A stretch of 64,000 nt of DNA from Cupriavidus taiwanensis (GCF_900249755.1 NZ_LT976854.1:1073322-1137321), one strand, 5' to 3'. Positions 6,636-16,590 are shown, counted from the first letter of the stretch. Numbers and translations are program-made. Notes: generated by a model from the sequence alone, not told the origin.

Positions 6636-8449
6636 GCGCCCGCTTGCCCGACCAGCCGTCCCGGTCCGCCATCGCTGCCGACGCCGATGTGGGCTATATC
6701 TGCGTTCGCGTCGTCGACACCCTGCTGCGCGAGGACGTCCGCGCCTGTGTCAGCCGTGGCGCGTTGCACGGCGGTGATGCGGTACCGGGCGCCGCGCACG
6801 GCTTCGACGCCGGCCAGCAGTGGCTGCGCGTCGCGCACCTTGGCGCCGGCACGCTGTGGGTCCCGGTAACCCCCACGCGCTACATGCAGGAATGGCGCCT
6901 GACCCGCCTGCCCGTGCTGCGCGAAGCGGACGGCGCGTTCGCCGCGCTGCATGAAGTCGACTCCATCCTGGCCGCATTTGCCGGCGGCCTGCCCGAGGAA
7001 GATGCGCGCCTGTTCACCGCCTACATCGACGAATGCCGAGCCGCGGCCGAGCATCGCACCGTCGCGATGGCCGAGCGCGCGCGCTGGTTCGCGCAGGCCG
7101 ACAGCGCTGGCGGCCACGCGCTGCCCGCCTGGAACCAGCGCATGCTGCACTACGATCGCGTCGCGGGCTTCCTCGACCACCCCTACTACCCCACCGCGCG
7201 TGCCAAGCTGGGCTTTGGCGCTGCCGACCTGGCCCGCTACGCGCCAGAGTTCCAGCCGGCGTTCGCACTGAACTGGCTCGCGGTCCCGCGCGCGCGCCAT
7301 CATGCCAGCGGCGACGCGCTGCCGCCGAACTGGCCGGGTTTCGCCGATGTCGGCCTCGATCCCGCGCTGGCCCGCTCGCATGCGCTGGTGCCGGTGCATC
7401 CCTTCGTCTGGCAGCATCACCTCGATGGCTTCCTGGCCGACGCCGGGCTTGACGGCCAGGTCATCCGCGCACCGCGCGCCTGGCTGCGCGTGTCGCCAAC
7501 CTTGTCGGTGCGCTCGCTGGTCGTGCTCGACGCCCCGGCATGGCATATCAAGCTGCCGCTGACGATCCGCACGCTGGGCGCCAAGAACATCCGCACCATC
7601 AAGCCCAGCACCATCGGCGACGGCCACCGCATCCAGACCCTGCTTGGCGACATTGTCCGCCAGGAACCCGGCCTGCACGGGCAGGTGCTGCTGACCGACG
7701 AAGCCAACGGCGCCCATGTCGACCAGCGGCCGTTCCTCGGCTATATCCTGCGCCGCTATCCCGAGCCGGAGCTGGCGGACAAGACCGTGGTCGCGGTAGC
7801 GGGCCTGCTCGCGGAAACCGCCAGTGGCCTGTGCGTGGCCGAGGAACTCGCTGGCCGCTATCACGGCGGCGATCTCGACGCCTGGCTCGACGCCTACCTG
7901 GCGCTGACCCTGCAGCTGCACCTGACGCTGTGGCTGCGTTATGGCGTGGCGCTGGAATCCAACCAGCAGAACTCGATGCTGGTCTACGGCGCCGACGGCC
8001 TGCGCCTGATGCTCAAGGACAACGATGCCGCACGCATCGACCGCACCACGCTCGCGCGCCGCTGGCCGGCATTGGCGGCGCGCCTCGAAGGCCTGGAAGA
8101 CCAGCGCATCGGTGTAGACGCGGCGCTGCCGCTGGCGCAGATGTTCGTCACCATCACGCTGCAGCTGAACATCGCGGCGCTGGTGGAAGGCCTGGCGCAG
8201 CGTCGCGGCACCGACCCCGCCGCCGGCTACGCGCGCGTACGCCGCCACGTCGAGGCCGTCCTTGCCGACCTGGCCGCCGCGGGCGAAGACACCGCCTTCG
8301 CGCACCAGGTGCTGCTCGACGACGACCGCCTGCACCTCAAGTACCTGCTGACGGCCGCGTCGCTGGCGGAAAAGGCCCAGACCGGCGCGACCGACGTCAA
8401 CAAGTTCTACGGCAAGCGTGCCCCCAATTTCCTCAGGGTGGCCGCATGA
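6632..8449 (+). CDS. pvsB: NIS siderophore synthetase, IucA/IucC family (PvsB-like)
   Basis: A 605-residue member of the IucA/IucC family, the NRPS-independent siderophore (NIS) synthetases that adenylate a carboxylate of citrate or 2-oxoglutarate and join it to an amine or alcohol. Visible family features are DHPYYPTARAKLGF (about 185), LVPVHPFVW (about 252), the ATP-binding SPTLSVRS (about 288) with HIKLPLTIRTLGAKN (about 306) and the YGVALESNQQN motif (about 436), followed by the C-terminal FhuF-like region. It overlaps the ATP-grasp stop and the exporter start by four bases each, so the three are translationally coupled. By position it corresponds to PvsB. Confidence 0.8.
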   Translation: MSARLPDQPSRSAIAADADVGYICVRVVDTLLREDVRACVSRGALHGGDAVPGAAHGFDAGQQWLRVAHLGAGTLWVPVTPTRYMQEWRLTRLPVLREADGAFAALHEVDSILAAFAGGLPEEDARLFTAYIDECRAAAEHRTVAMAERARWFAQADSAGGHALPAWNQRMLHYDRVAGFLDHPYYPTARAKLGFGAADLARYAPEFQPAFALNWLAVPRARHHASGDALPPNWPGFADVGLDPALARSHALVPVHPFVWQHHLDGFLADAGLDGQVIRAPRAWLRVSPTLSVRSLVVLDAPAWHIKLPLTIRTLGAKNIRTIKPSTIGDGHRIQTLLGDIVRQEPGLHGQVLLTDEANGAHVDQRPFLGYILRRYPEPELADKTVVAVAGLLAETASGLCVAEELAGRYHGGDLDAWLDAYLALTLQLHLTLWLRYGVALESNQQNSMLVYGADGLRLMLKDNDAARIDRTTLARRWPALAARLEGLEDQRIGVDAALPLAQMFVTITLQLNIAALVEGLAQRRGTDPAAGYARVRRHVEAVLADLAAAGEDTAFAHQVLLDDDRLHLKYLLTAASLAEKAQTGATDVNKFYGKRAPNFLRVAA

Positions 8450-9621
8450 GCGCCGGCACGCGGCAGGTAGTGGCCGTGGTGATGCTGTGCCATTTCATCG
8501 CCGCCTTTGCGGCGCTGGGCATGCCGCCGTTTTTCGCGCTGATCCTGCAGCGCTCGCTGCACAACGACGTGCCGTGGCTCGCGGGCGCGTTCTACGTGGT
8601 GCCAACGCTGCTGGCGGCGATCTCGGCGCCATGGTGGGGCCGGCTCGCAGACCGCTTCGGCAAGAAGCCGCTGCTGATGCGCGCGCAACTGGGGCTGGCG
8701 GCAAGCTTCCTGCTCGCCAGCTATGCGACCAGCTCGTCTGCGTTCCTGGCGGCGCTGGTCCTGCAGGGCGTGCTGGGCGGGACGTTCTCGGCGTCCAACG
8801 CCTACCTGGCCACGGTCGCCAGCGGCACCACCCTCACGCGCAGCCTGACGGCAATGCAGTGGTCCGCGCGCGCCGCGCTGGTGGCGGCGCCCGCCTGCCT
8901 GGGCCTATGGATGGGGGCCGAATCGCCGATCGTGCTGTACCGCTGGCTGGCGCTGCTGCCGCTGGCCGCCGCGGCGCTGATCGCCTGGCTGCCCGCGGGC
9001 GACGCCAGCGGCGCGGCGAAGCGGCCAGCCGCACGTATCAGTGGCGCCGGCACGGCGGCGCCTGCCACGCCGGGGCAGATCTACGTGCTGCAGCTCGCGT
9101 TCGTGTCTGCCACCGTGGCGACGTTCCCCTACTTCATCCCGGACCTGCAGCACCGCATGCCCGCGATCTCCACGGCCACCGCCGGGCTTCTGTTCGGGCT
9201 TCCCCATCTGGTCTACCTGGCCGCGGCACCGCTGCTGTCCAGGTGGCTCGGGCTGACGCCGTCGCTGTCGCTGCTTGCCATAGCCTACGGCACGCTGGCG
9301 GTCGCGCTGCTGGCGCAGGCCGCGCCGCTGGGGCTGCCGGCGCTGGTGGCCTGGCGGCTGCTGATGGGCATTGCCATGACGGCCGGCTTTATCGCGCTGC
9401 ATGCGCTGGTCGCCAGCGTGGTGCACGCGGGCAACGCCGGCCGCACCTTCGGCTGGTTCGAAAGCAGTTCGAAATGGGGCGGCGTCGCGGCCGGGCTTGG
9501 CGCCGGCGCCGCGGTCAGCCTCGCCGGCCAGCGTGCGCCCTACCTGCTTGGCGCGGCGTTGCTGGTGCCGGCCGTCGCCTACCTGGTCCTTACCGCCCGA
9601 CAGCGGATGAGTCCGCTCTGA
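8446..9621 (+). CDS. pvsC: MFS siderophore exporter (PvsC-like)
   Basis: A 391-residue major facilitator protein with about 12 hydrophobic segments. The family motif between segments 2 and 3 reads GRLADRFGKKP (about residue 66). Placement inside the operon, with a four-base overlap with the upstream NIS synthetase, matches PvsC, the vibrioferrin exporter of Vibrio, and equivalent exporters in staphyloferrin and achromobactin clusters. The expected role is movement of the finished citrate-type siderophore across the inner membrane. The next gene starts 29 bases downstream. Confidence 0.75.
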   Translation: MSAGTRQVVAVVMLCHFIAAFAALGMPPFFALILQRSLHNDVPWLAGAFYVVPTLLAAISAPWWGRLADRFGKKPLLMRAQLGLAASFLLASYATSSSAFLAALVLQGVLGGTFSASNAYLATVASGTTLTRSLTAMQWSARAALVAAPACLGLWMGAESPIVLYRWLALLPLAAAALIAWLPAGDASGAAKRPAARISGAGTAAPATPGQIYVLQLAFVSATVATFPYFIPDLQHRMPAISTATAGLLFGLPHLVYLAAAPLLSRWLGLTPSLSLLAIAYGTLAVALLAQAAPLGLPALVAWRLLMGIAMTAGFIALHALVASVVHAGNAGRTFGWFESSSKWGGVAAGLGAGAAVSLAGQRAPYLLGAALLVPAVAYLVLTARQRMSPL

Positions 9622-9649
9622 TCCCTCCCGAGAACGAGGTCACAAGACA

Positions 9650-11512
9650 ATGCAAATGCAAGGCAAGATCGAAGACGCCGGGGCGCGCCGCCCGGCTGCT
9701 GAACTGGCAGAACTGGCCGCACTCGCCGCACTCGCCGCCGCGCGGCGCTGCGAGGAGACGCTGCTGAACTGCTATTGCCGCGAAGTCGCGGCCCCCGCCG
9801 GCCAGTTGCGGATCGGCCCTCCCGCCGCACAGAGCGACTGGCCCGCGGCCATCGCCATGACCCTGCAGCGCGCACCGGCCCAGGTGCTGGAAGTGCAGTT
9901 GCCGCATAGCCACGACCGCTTGCTGGCCGTGGTCGGCGGGGCCTGGCTGACCGGCAACTACCGTTACCTGTCGCCGGTCTTTCACAAGGCCGAGAACAAG
10001 CCGTGGGCGCTGCTCGACTGGGAAGCACTGGCCGCGCTGCTGTTGCGCGAGATGGCGCAACAGCACGAACTGCCGCCCAACACCGAGCTGATGGAGCAGA
10101 TCCGCAACAGCGTCGCCGTCAGCACGGAAGTGCTGTCCGTGCCGGTACCGGCGGCCATCCCGGCCGATCCGGTCGACGCCTATATCGATTCCGAGCAATC
10201 GCTGACCTTCGGCCACCCCTTCCATCCCACGCCGAAAAGCCGGCAGGGTTTCTCCGACGCGGACCTGCTGCGCTACTCGCCGGAACTGCGCACGCGCTTT
10301 GCGCTGGCCTGGTTCGCGGTGCCGCGCGACGACATCGCGCAGCAGTCGCTGCTCGACACCAGCTGCGACCAGCTGATCGCCGCGAATGCCCCGGCCGTAT
10401 CCGCCGACCGCGTCGCGGTGCCGGTCCATCCCTGGCAGGCGGGCTACCTGCGCGAGCATCCGCTGGTGCGCGATGCCCTGGCAAGCGGACGCATGCAGGA
10501 CCTGGGCACGCAGGGCGCGGACTTCTTTCCCACTTCATCGATCCGGACCCTGTACCAGCCCGGCAATCCGTACTTCTACAAGCTGTCGCTGAACATCCGC
10601 ATTACCAACTGCGTGCGCAAGAACGCATGGTACGAGCTGGAGAGCGCGATGCACGTCAACCGCGTGCTGCGTCCGCTGCTGCCGGAGCTGGCGCGGCAGT
10701 TCCCGGGCCTGGCGCTGATGGAGGAGCCGGCGTTCCTGTCGGTCGACCTCAGGCACGCGGACATCGAGCAGAACCGCCAGGTCATCGAAGGCTTCGGCCT
10801 GATCCTGCGCCAGAGCGTGGATACGCTGCGCGCGCCCGACTGCGTGCCGCTGCTGGCCGGCTCGCTGTTCGGCAACCACTATTACGGCGAGGCCCGCATG
10901 CAGCGGCTGCTCACGGCGCTCGCCGCGCGGGCGGGGACCACGGTGGATGCAATGACCGAGCGCTGGTTCTCCGCCTATGTGGCGCAATTGATTTACCCCG
11001 TGTTCCACCTCTTCTTCGCGCACGGCGTCATCTTCGAGCCGCACCTGCAGAATGTGGTGCTGGGCCTGCGCCAGGACATGCCGGCGCAGCTGTTCCTGCG
11101 CGATTTCGAGGGGGTCAAGCTGACGCCTTCGCGCCATCCCGCGTCATCCATGTCCGGGATCAGCGAGCGCGCCCGGACGTCGCTGTGGTATGACGAGGAA
11201 CAGGGCTGGAACCGCGTCGCCTATTGCCTGTTCGTCAACAACCTGTGCGAGGTGATCGCCCAGCTCGGTGCCGGCAGGCAGGTCATGACCGCGCGGCTGT
11301 GGTCGGTGGTGCGCCATCACCTGCATACCTACCAGCATCGCCACGGCAATGCGGCGTCGGCGCGGCGCATCAACGGCGTGCTGGCCGGCCGCCCGTTCCC
11401 GGCCAAGACCAATTTCAGCAACCGCTTCTTCCAGCGCGCCGACCGCGCTTCGACCTACGTGCCCGTCGCCAATCCGATCCCGTTCGCCGGCATGGAGGCG
11501 GCATGGCAATGA
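9650..11512 (+). CDS. pvsD: NIS siderophore synthetase, IucA/IucC family (PvsD-like)
   Basis: A second NIS synthetase of 620 residues. Key family signatures are GHPFHPTPKSRQGF (about 185), VPVHPWQAGYL (about 260), the ATP-binding SSIRTLYQ (about 295) followed by YKLSLNIRITN (about 311), and HLQN (about 465). The N-terminal 35 residues are Ala/Glu-rich and poorly conserved, so the true start could lie a little downstream. Two different NIS synthetases are needed in vibrioferrin synthesis to build an asymmetric citrate product, and this one occupies the PvsD position. The stop lies inside the first codons of the decarboxylase gene. Confidence 0.8.
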   Translation: MQMQGKIEDAGARRPAAELAELAALAALAAARRCEETLLNCYCREVAAPAGQLRIGPPAAQSDWPAAIAMTLQRAPAQVLEVQLPHSHDRLLAVVGGAWLTGNYRYLSPVFHKAENKPWALLDWEALAALLLREMAQQHELPPNTELMEQIRNSVAVSTEVLSVPVPAAIPADPVDAYIDSEQSLTFGHPFHPTPKSRQGFSDADLLRYSPELRTRFALAWFAVPRDDIAQQSLLDTSCDQLIAANAPAVSADRVAVPVHPWQAGYLREHPLVRDALASGRMQDLGTQGADFFPTSSIRTLYQPGNPYFYKLSLNIRITNCVRKNAWYELESAMHVNRVLRPLLPELARQFPGLALMEEPAFLSVDLRHADIEQNRQVIEGFGLILRQSVDTLRAPDCVPLLAGSLFGNHYYGEARMQRLLTALAARAGTTVDAMTERWFSAYVAQLIYPVFHLFFAHGVIFEPHLQNVVLGLRQDMPAQLFLRDFEGVKLTPSRHPASSMSGISERARTSLWYDEEQGWNRVAYCLFVNNLCEVIAQLGAGRQVMTARLWSVVRHHLHTYQHRHGNAASARRINGVLAGRPFPAKTNFSNRFFQRADRASTYVPVANPIPFAGMEAAWQ

Positions 11513-12741
11513 CCGCCCCCGCCCTGCGCTGGGCACACGTCGCCGAGCACCTGCACCACGCGCTCGCCAACGCAGGCGCCCCCTTAAGCGCCTACGTCTA
11601 TGACCTCGAAGCGCTGCGGGCGCACGCCGCCACCATTGCCGGCAGCCTGCCGCCGGGTTTCGAGCTGTTCTACGCGATCAAGGCCAACTCCGACCTGCCG
11701 ATCCTGCAGACGCTGGCGCCGCTGGCGCACGGCTTCGAAATATCCTCCGGCGGCGAACTGGCCTGGGTGCGCGAGCACTTTGCCGGGGTGCCGCTGATCT
11801 TCAGCGGCCCCGGCAAGACCGATGCGGAGCTGGCCGGCGCGCTGGAACTGGGGGTCGAGGCGCTGCACGTGGAAAGCCTGCATGAGCTGGAGCGCCTGGC
11901 CTGGCTCGCGCGGGAGCGCGGCGTCACTGCCCCGGTCCTGCTGCGCGTCAACCTGGCGGTCGAGCGCCTGCAGGCCACCACGCTGATGATGGGCGGCAAG
12001 CCCACGCCGTTCGGCATCGCCGGCGACCAGCTGCCCGCATGCCTGGCATGGCTGCGCGCACACCCGGAAATCCGGCTGCGCGGCTTCCATTTCCACTTGA
12101 TGTCGCACCAGCTCGACGCCGCCGCGCACCTGCGCCTGCTCGCTGCCTACCTGCAGCAGGTCAGGCGCTGGCGCGCCGAATACGGGCTCGACACGCTGGA
12201 CCAGGTCAATGTCGGCGGCGGCATCGGCGTCAATTACCGCGAGCCCGAACGTCAGTTCGACTGGGCCCGCTTTGCCGAGGGCCTGCCGGCGCTGTCGGCA
12301 CAGCGCGACGGGCTGGCCGTGCGCTTCGAATGCGGACGCTATATCACCGCGTTCTGCGGCTACTACGCCATGGAGGTGATCGACGTCAAGCACGCCTTCG
12401 ACCGCGCCTTCGCCGTGGCCTGCGGCGGCACGCACCACTTCCGCACACCCTATGCGCAGGGACACAGCCACCCGTTCCGGGTGCTGCCGGTGGCGTCCTG
12501 GCGCTATCCGTTCGCCCGCCCCGGCGTGCGCGGGGCGCGCGTCAGCGTGGTCGGGCAGCTCTGCACGCCCAAGGACATCCTCGCGCACGACGCGTACGTC
12601 GACAGCGTGCGCGCCGGCGACCTGGTGGTGTTCCCCTATGCCGGCGCCTATGCCTGGCATATCTCGCACCACGACTTCCTGCGCCACCCGCACCCCCGGC
12701 ACTGCTACCTGCCGGTGGAGGACGCCCATGCTGCAGCCTAA
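11503..12741 (+). CDS. pvsE: PLP-dependent decarboxylase, LysA/ornithine decarboxylase fold III (PvsE-like)
   Basis: A 412-residue alanine-racemase/DAP-decarboxylase-fold enzyme. The PLP lysine is in FYAIKANSD (about residue 57), the phosphate-binding glycines in NVGGGIGVNY (about 238), then ECGRYI (about 277), and the catalytic cysteine of the partner subunit in GQLCTPKD (about 353). SbnH, AcsE and PvsE of citrate siderophore clusters belong here and decarboxylate an amino acid unit (serine to the ethanolamine part in vibrioferrin). Starts at 11503 or 11509 are both possible; the second would give an ATGA overlap with the NIS stop. Confidence 0.75.
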   Translation: MAMTAPALRWAHVAEHLHHALANAGAPLSAYVYDLEALRAHAATIAGSLPPGFELFYAIKANSDLPILQTLAPLAHGFEISSGGELAWVREHFAGVPLIFSGPGKTDAELAGALELGVEALHVESLHELERLAWLARERGVTAPVLLRVNLAVERLQATTLMMGGKPTPFGIAGDQLPACLAWLRAHPEIRLRGFHFHLMSHQLDAAAHLRLLAAYLQQVRRWRAEYGLDTLDQVNVGGGIGVNYREPERQFDWARFAEGLPALSAQRDGLAVRFECGRYITAFCGYYAMEVIDVKHAFDRAFAVACGGTHHFRTPYAQGHSHPFRVLPVASWRYPFARPGVRGARVSVVGQLCTPKDILAHDAYVDSVRAGDLVVFPYAGAYAWHISHHDFLRHPHPRHCYLPVEDAHAAA

Positions 12742-13504
12742 TCAGCTCAAGGCCGCGCTCGCGGCCGGGCGCGATGTGTTCGGGTTGATCAACTCGCTGC
12801 CGTTGCCGCTGATGACCGAGATGATCGGCTACGCCGGCTTCGACTTCGTGATCCTGGATCTCGAGCATGTCGGCGTGAACCCGCAGACGCTCGAGAACAT
12901 GGTCCGCGCCGCGGAATGCGCCGGCACCACCGCGCTGGTTCGCGTGCCCTGGGCCGCACCCGACATCATCCTGCGGGTACTGGATGCCGGCGCGCAGGGC
13001 ATCGTGGTGCCGCACGTGTGCAGCCGCGCGACCGCCGAACTGGCGGTCCACAGCGCGCGCTACCATCCGCTCGGCAAGCGCGGCATCGCCGGCGGCCGGA
13101 CCACCGGCTTCGGTACGCTGACCTTGCCGGAGTATATGGAGCGGGCCAACCGCGAGCTGATGGTGGTGGCCATGATCGAGGACCGCGCAGGCGTCGAGGC
13201 GATCGAGGAGATCGTTGCCGTGCCAGGCATCGACATGGTGCTGGAGGGCGCGATCGACCTGTCGCAAAGCCTGGGCGTTCCCGCCGACGCCCGGCATCCT
13301 GCCGTGCAGGCCGCGATCCGCCGCATCGCGCAGGCCTGCCAGGCGCGAGGCGTCCCGTTTTGCGCCATTCCGCGCGCGGCCGGACAATGCGAGCAATGGC
13401 GTGAGCAAGGCGTGCGCGCCTTCCTGCTGGGAGACGATCGTGCCACGGCCTTCCGCGCCATGAAGCAACTGGTGGCGGGCTACCGGCGCGAACGCTCATG
13501 TTGA
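12728..13504 (+). CDS. HpcH/HpaI-family aldolase, probable SbnG/AcsB-type citrate synthase
   Basis: A 258-residue TIM-barrel aldolase of the HpcH/HpaI family: DFVILDLEHVGVN (about 30-42), RVPWAAPD (about 71), GAQGIVVPHV (about 86) and a Glu-containing VLEGAIDLSQSLG segment (about 170-185). SbnG of staphyloferrin B and AcsB-type enzymes use this fold to make citrate from oxaloacetate and acetyl-CoA for a NIS synthetase. Here it overlaps the decarboxylase by 14 bases and is the last operon gene, so it probably supplies the citrate core independently of the TCA cycle. The canonical Vibrio pvsABCDE set lacks it. Confidence 0.7.
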   Translation: MLQPNQLKAALAAGRDVFGLINSLPLPLMTEMIGYAGFDFVILDLEHVGVNPQTLENMVRAAECAGTTALVRVPWAAPDIILRVLDAGAQGIVVPHVCSRATAELAVHSARYHPLGKRGIAGGRTTGFGTLTLPEYMERANRELMVVAMIEDRAGVEAIEEIVAVPGIDMVLEGAIDLSQSLGVPADARHPAVQAAIRRIAQACQARGVPFCAIPRAAGQCEQWREQGVRAFLLGDDRATAFRAMKQLVAGYRRERSC

Positions 13505-13670
13505 ATCATGAAGCGCCGGCATCCCGCACATAGCGGGCGCACGGCCGAACCTGCATGACGCCGGACCGGCGATGGCGCACCCCACGCCGGACTGCGCCAG
13601 GCAACGGCCGGTATGCGTTGCCACCGCGCTCTGGCATCATGCAAGCCGGCACAACGCGACAGGAGCCTGC

Positions 13671-15779
13671 ATGAACGACCCGCACGCAACCGCGCCCGGC
13701 ACGTCCGGCACGTCCGGCACCTCAGGCCCGGCCCCCGCGCGCCCGCGCACCACGCTCAAGCCCCAGGTGGTCGTGCCGGCATTGCTGGCGGTGGGCCTGC
13801 TGCTGGTGTTCTGCGCCGCGTATCCGCGCCAGGCCGATGCCATGTTCTCGCAGGCGCAGGCCTGGGTAACGAGCCACTTCGACTGGTTCTACACCATCAC
13901 GGTCACCATCTTCCTGCTGTTCCTGGTGCTGGTCGCGGGCAGCCGCTTCGGCGACATCCGGCTCGGGCCGGACGATGCGCGGCCCGAGTTCAGCTTTGTC
14001 TCGTGGACTGCGATGCTGTTCGCCGCGGGCATGGGCATCGGGCTGATGTACTTCGGCGTGGGCGAGCCGATGCAGCACTACCTGAAGCCGCCGACCGTTG
14101 CGGGCGGCACGCCCGCGGCCGCGCGCGAGGCCATGCTGATGACGTTCTTCCACTGGGGCTTCCATGCCTGGGCCGTGTATGGCGTGATGGGGCTGGTGCT
14201 GGCGTACTTCGGCTTTCGCTATAACCTGCCGCTGACCATGCGCTCCGGACTCTATCCGGTGCTGCACCAGCGCATCAACGGCGTGGCCGGGCATGCGGTC
14301 GATGCCTTCGCGCTGGTCGGCACCATCGCGGGCATTGCCACCACGCTGGGCTACGGCGTGCTGCAGTTGAGCGCAGGGCTGCAGCAGGTGGTCGGTTGGG
14401 ATACCAGCGGCGCGGGTTTCCGCGTGGGGCTGGTGGCCGTGGTGGTCGCGCTGGCCGGCATCTCGGCGGCGACGGGTCTCGACAAGGGCGTGCGCCGCCT
14501 GTCCGAGCTGAACCTTACGCTGGCATTCGTGCTGCTGGCCTTTGTCGTGGTCGAAGGACCGACCGTGACGCTGTTGCGCGCGCTCAGCGACAACATCGGC
14601 AACTACCTGTCCGGCGTGGTCGGGCTGTCGCTGCGCACCTATGCCTATGCGCCCACGCGCGATGCCGGCTGGTTCGGCGACTGGACCATCCTGTACTGGG
14701 CCTGGTGGATCTCGTGGTCGCCGTTCGTCGGCATGTTTATCGCGCGCATTTCGCGCGGGCGCACCATTCGCCAGTTCGTGATCGGCGTGCTGCTGGTGCC
14801 GACCGCGTTCAACCTGGTGTGGATGACGGCCTTCGGCAATACCGCGATCTGGCTCGACATGCATGGCGCCGCGGGCGCGCTGGCGCAGGCGGCCGGCAAT
14901 GTCGATGCGCTGCTGTTCCGCTTCTTCGGCTATTTCCCGTTCAGCACGGCGCTGTCGTGGCTCGCGATCGTGCTGATCGCGGTGTTCTTCGTCACCTCGG
15001 CGGATTCCGGCGCCTTCGTCATCGACACCATTGCCTCGCAAGGCGCGAGCGGCTCGCCGGTATGGCAGCGGCTGTTCTGGGCGGCGGTGCTGGGCGCGAC
15101 CGCCGCCATCCTGATGGTGGCCGGCGGCCTCAAGGCCTTGCAGGCCATGACCCTGGTGGCGGCGCTGCCGGTGGCGCTGGTGATGCTGGCGCTGTGCTAC
15201 GGGCTATGGCAGGGGCTGCAGGCGGATCTGGCGCATTCGTCGCAGGAACTGGCGCCCGCCACCAGCTTCTGGAGCGGCCAGCATTGGCGCCGCCGGCTGG
15301 CGCAGATCGTCCACCAGCCCACCGAGGCCGACGTGCGGCAGTTCATCGAAGGCCCGGTGGTGGCGGCGATGCGCGACGTTTCGGCCGAGCTGGAGCGGCG
15401 CGGTGTTGCCAGCGCGGTGCTGCTGCACGCGGACGGTACAGAGCCCACCGAGCCGGGCGGCCCGGGCGCGCGCCTGACCATCCCGGTGGCCGATATGCGC
15501 GATTTCGTCTACGGCGTGCATTGCCGGCGCCAGGCGCTGCCTTCGTTCCTGGTGCGCGAGGCGGCCGAGCCGGAGGCGCGGCGCCAGCACGCCTATGCCC
15601 CGGTGACGTTCTTCGAGGACGGCCGCGAAGGCTACGACATCCAGTACCTGCGGCAGGAAGAGATCATCGCCGATATCCTGCGCCACTATGAGCGCTACCT
15701 GTCGCTGGCCGCCGACCGGCGCACGCAGTTGCTGCGGCGTGCGCCCGGGCATGCATCGCTGGCCGGTGAAGAGGAATGA
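13671..15779 (+). CDS. BCCT-family betaine/choline/carnitine transporter
   Basis: A 702-residue secondary transporter with about 12 membrane segments (residues about 30-530) and a long soluble C-terminal domain of some 170 residues. BCCT hallmarks are GMGIGLMYFGVGEPMQHY (about 119-136) and the Trp-rich YWAWWISWSPFVGMF signature (about 342-356). The long C-terminus resembles BetT-like choline transporters with osmotic regulation. The ATG at 13671 follows AGGAG. It has its own 166-bp upstream gap and is probably not part of the siderophore operons, although it stands between them. Substrate cannot be fixed; a link to ethanolamine- or choline-type compounds is speculation. Confidence 0.85.
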   Translation: MNDPHATAPGTSGTSGTSGPAPARPRTTLKPQVVVPALLAVGLLLVFCAAYPRQADAMFSQAQAWVTSHFDWFYTITVTIFLLFLVLVAGSRFGDIRLGPDDARPEFSFVSWTAMLFAAGMGIGLMYFGVGEPMQHYLKPPTVAGGTPAAAREAMLMTFFHWGFHAWAVYGVMGLVLAYFGFRYNLPLTMRSGLYPVLHQRINGVAGHAVDAFALVGTIAGIATTLGYGVLQLSAGLQQVVGWDTSGAGFRVGLVAVVVALAGISAATGLDKGVRRLSELNLTLAFVLLAFVVVEGPTVTLLRALSDNIGNYLSGVVGLSLRTYAYAPTRDAGWFGDWTILYWAWWISWSPFVGMFIARISRGRTIRQFVIGVLLVPTAFNLVWMTAFGNTAIWLDMHGAAGALAQAAGNVDALLFRFFGYFPFSTALSWLAIVLIAVFFVTSADSGAFVIDTIASQGASGSPVWQRLFWAAVLGATAAILMVAGGLKALQAMTLVAALPVALVMLALCYGLWQGLQADLAHSSQELAPATSFWSGQHWRRRLAQIVHQPTEADVRQFIEGPVVAAMRDVSAELERRGVASAVLLHADGTEPTEPGGPGARLTIPVADMRDFVYGVHCRRQALPSFLVREAAEPEARRQHAYAPVTFFEDGREGYDIQYLRQEEIIADILRHYERYLSLAADRRTQLLRRAPGHASLAGEEE

Positions 15780-16039
15780 GGGGAGCGGGCGGGTAGCTTC
15801 ACTGCCCTCCTCCTCTTGGCCAGGTCGAGGACCCTCGATCCCACGCCAATGTCCGCGTGTGGCGGCATCGGCACGTCGCGGTTCCAACGGTGTCCGGTAT
15901 TCCCGGCCTGTTCTTGCAGCACTGCGCGTAATTTCTGCACCGCAGCCGCCACGCTCGCTCCGGCAGCGGCTGGCGCAGCGCCACGCGTCTGGAACGAGAT
16001 TTGCACCGGTTCGCCCGCCTTTTGAAAAAAGGAGGTGCT

Positions 16040-16456
16040 ATGTCAACCATCGAAGAGTCGATTGACGTCCGGGTGCCGGTGCAGGTCGCGTATCAGCAAT
16101 GGTCCCGGTTCGAGGAATTCCCGCGGTTCATGGACGGCGTGGAAGAGGTGAGGCAGCTCGATGATCGTCGCCTGCATTGGCGCGCCGAGGTCGGCGGGAA
16201 GCAGAAGGAGTGGGATGCCGAGATAACGCAGAATGTCCCTGACCAGTGCATCGCCTGGCGCAGCGTCGCCGGCGCGGAGAACTCGGGCCAGGTGAATTTC
16301 ACAGCGCTGGATGCGGGCGCGACCCGGGTGTCGGTGCGCATGAACTACGAAACCGAAGGCGTGGTCGAGGCGGTCGGCGATGCTGCCGGCGTGCTGAAAC
16401 GCAAGGTCGAGGGCGACCTGAAGCGGTTCAAGGATTTCATCGAGGCCCGGGCATAA
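16040..16456 (+). CDS. SRPBCC-family protein (polyketide cyclase/COQ10-like fold)
   Basis: A 138-residue protein with the START-like pattern: an N-terminal strand (IEESIDVRVPVQVAYQQW), the FEEFPRFMDGVEEV helix segment, alternating strands and a long C-terminal helix. The family binds hydrophobic ligands; many members in this group are annotated cyclase/dehydrase without known function. It has a perfect GGAGGTG ribosome-binding site at 16031-16037 and stands alone, oriented toward the NRPS operon but separated by a sigma-dependent promoter. No direct role in siderophore assembly can be read from it. Confidence 0.75.
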   Translation: MSTIEESIDVRVPVQVAYQQWSRFEEFPRFMDGVEEVRQLDDRRLHWRAEVGGKQKEWDAEITQNVPDQCIAWRSVAGAENSGQVNFTALDAGATRVSVRMNYETEGVVEAVGDAAGVLKRKVEGDLKRFKDFIEARA

Positions 16457-16590
16457 CGCCTTCCACTTTGGTCGCGGCCTGGCCAGCCAGGTCGCGGCAT
16501 GATCCGGCTTTCTGACTCTTTTCCCCGCGCGGGCCAGGAACCCTGGCCCCGCCCCGGGTGGCCGCCCGCCAGCGCGCCACCCTTCCCGCC

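Noticed and set aside
13671-16456. BCCT transporter and SRPBCC protein as siderophore cluster members
   Set aside because: Each has its own upstream gap without Fur- or sigma-type sites, and neither family has a known role in these pathways; they are treated as bystanders.
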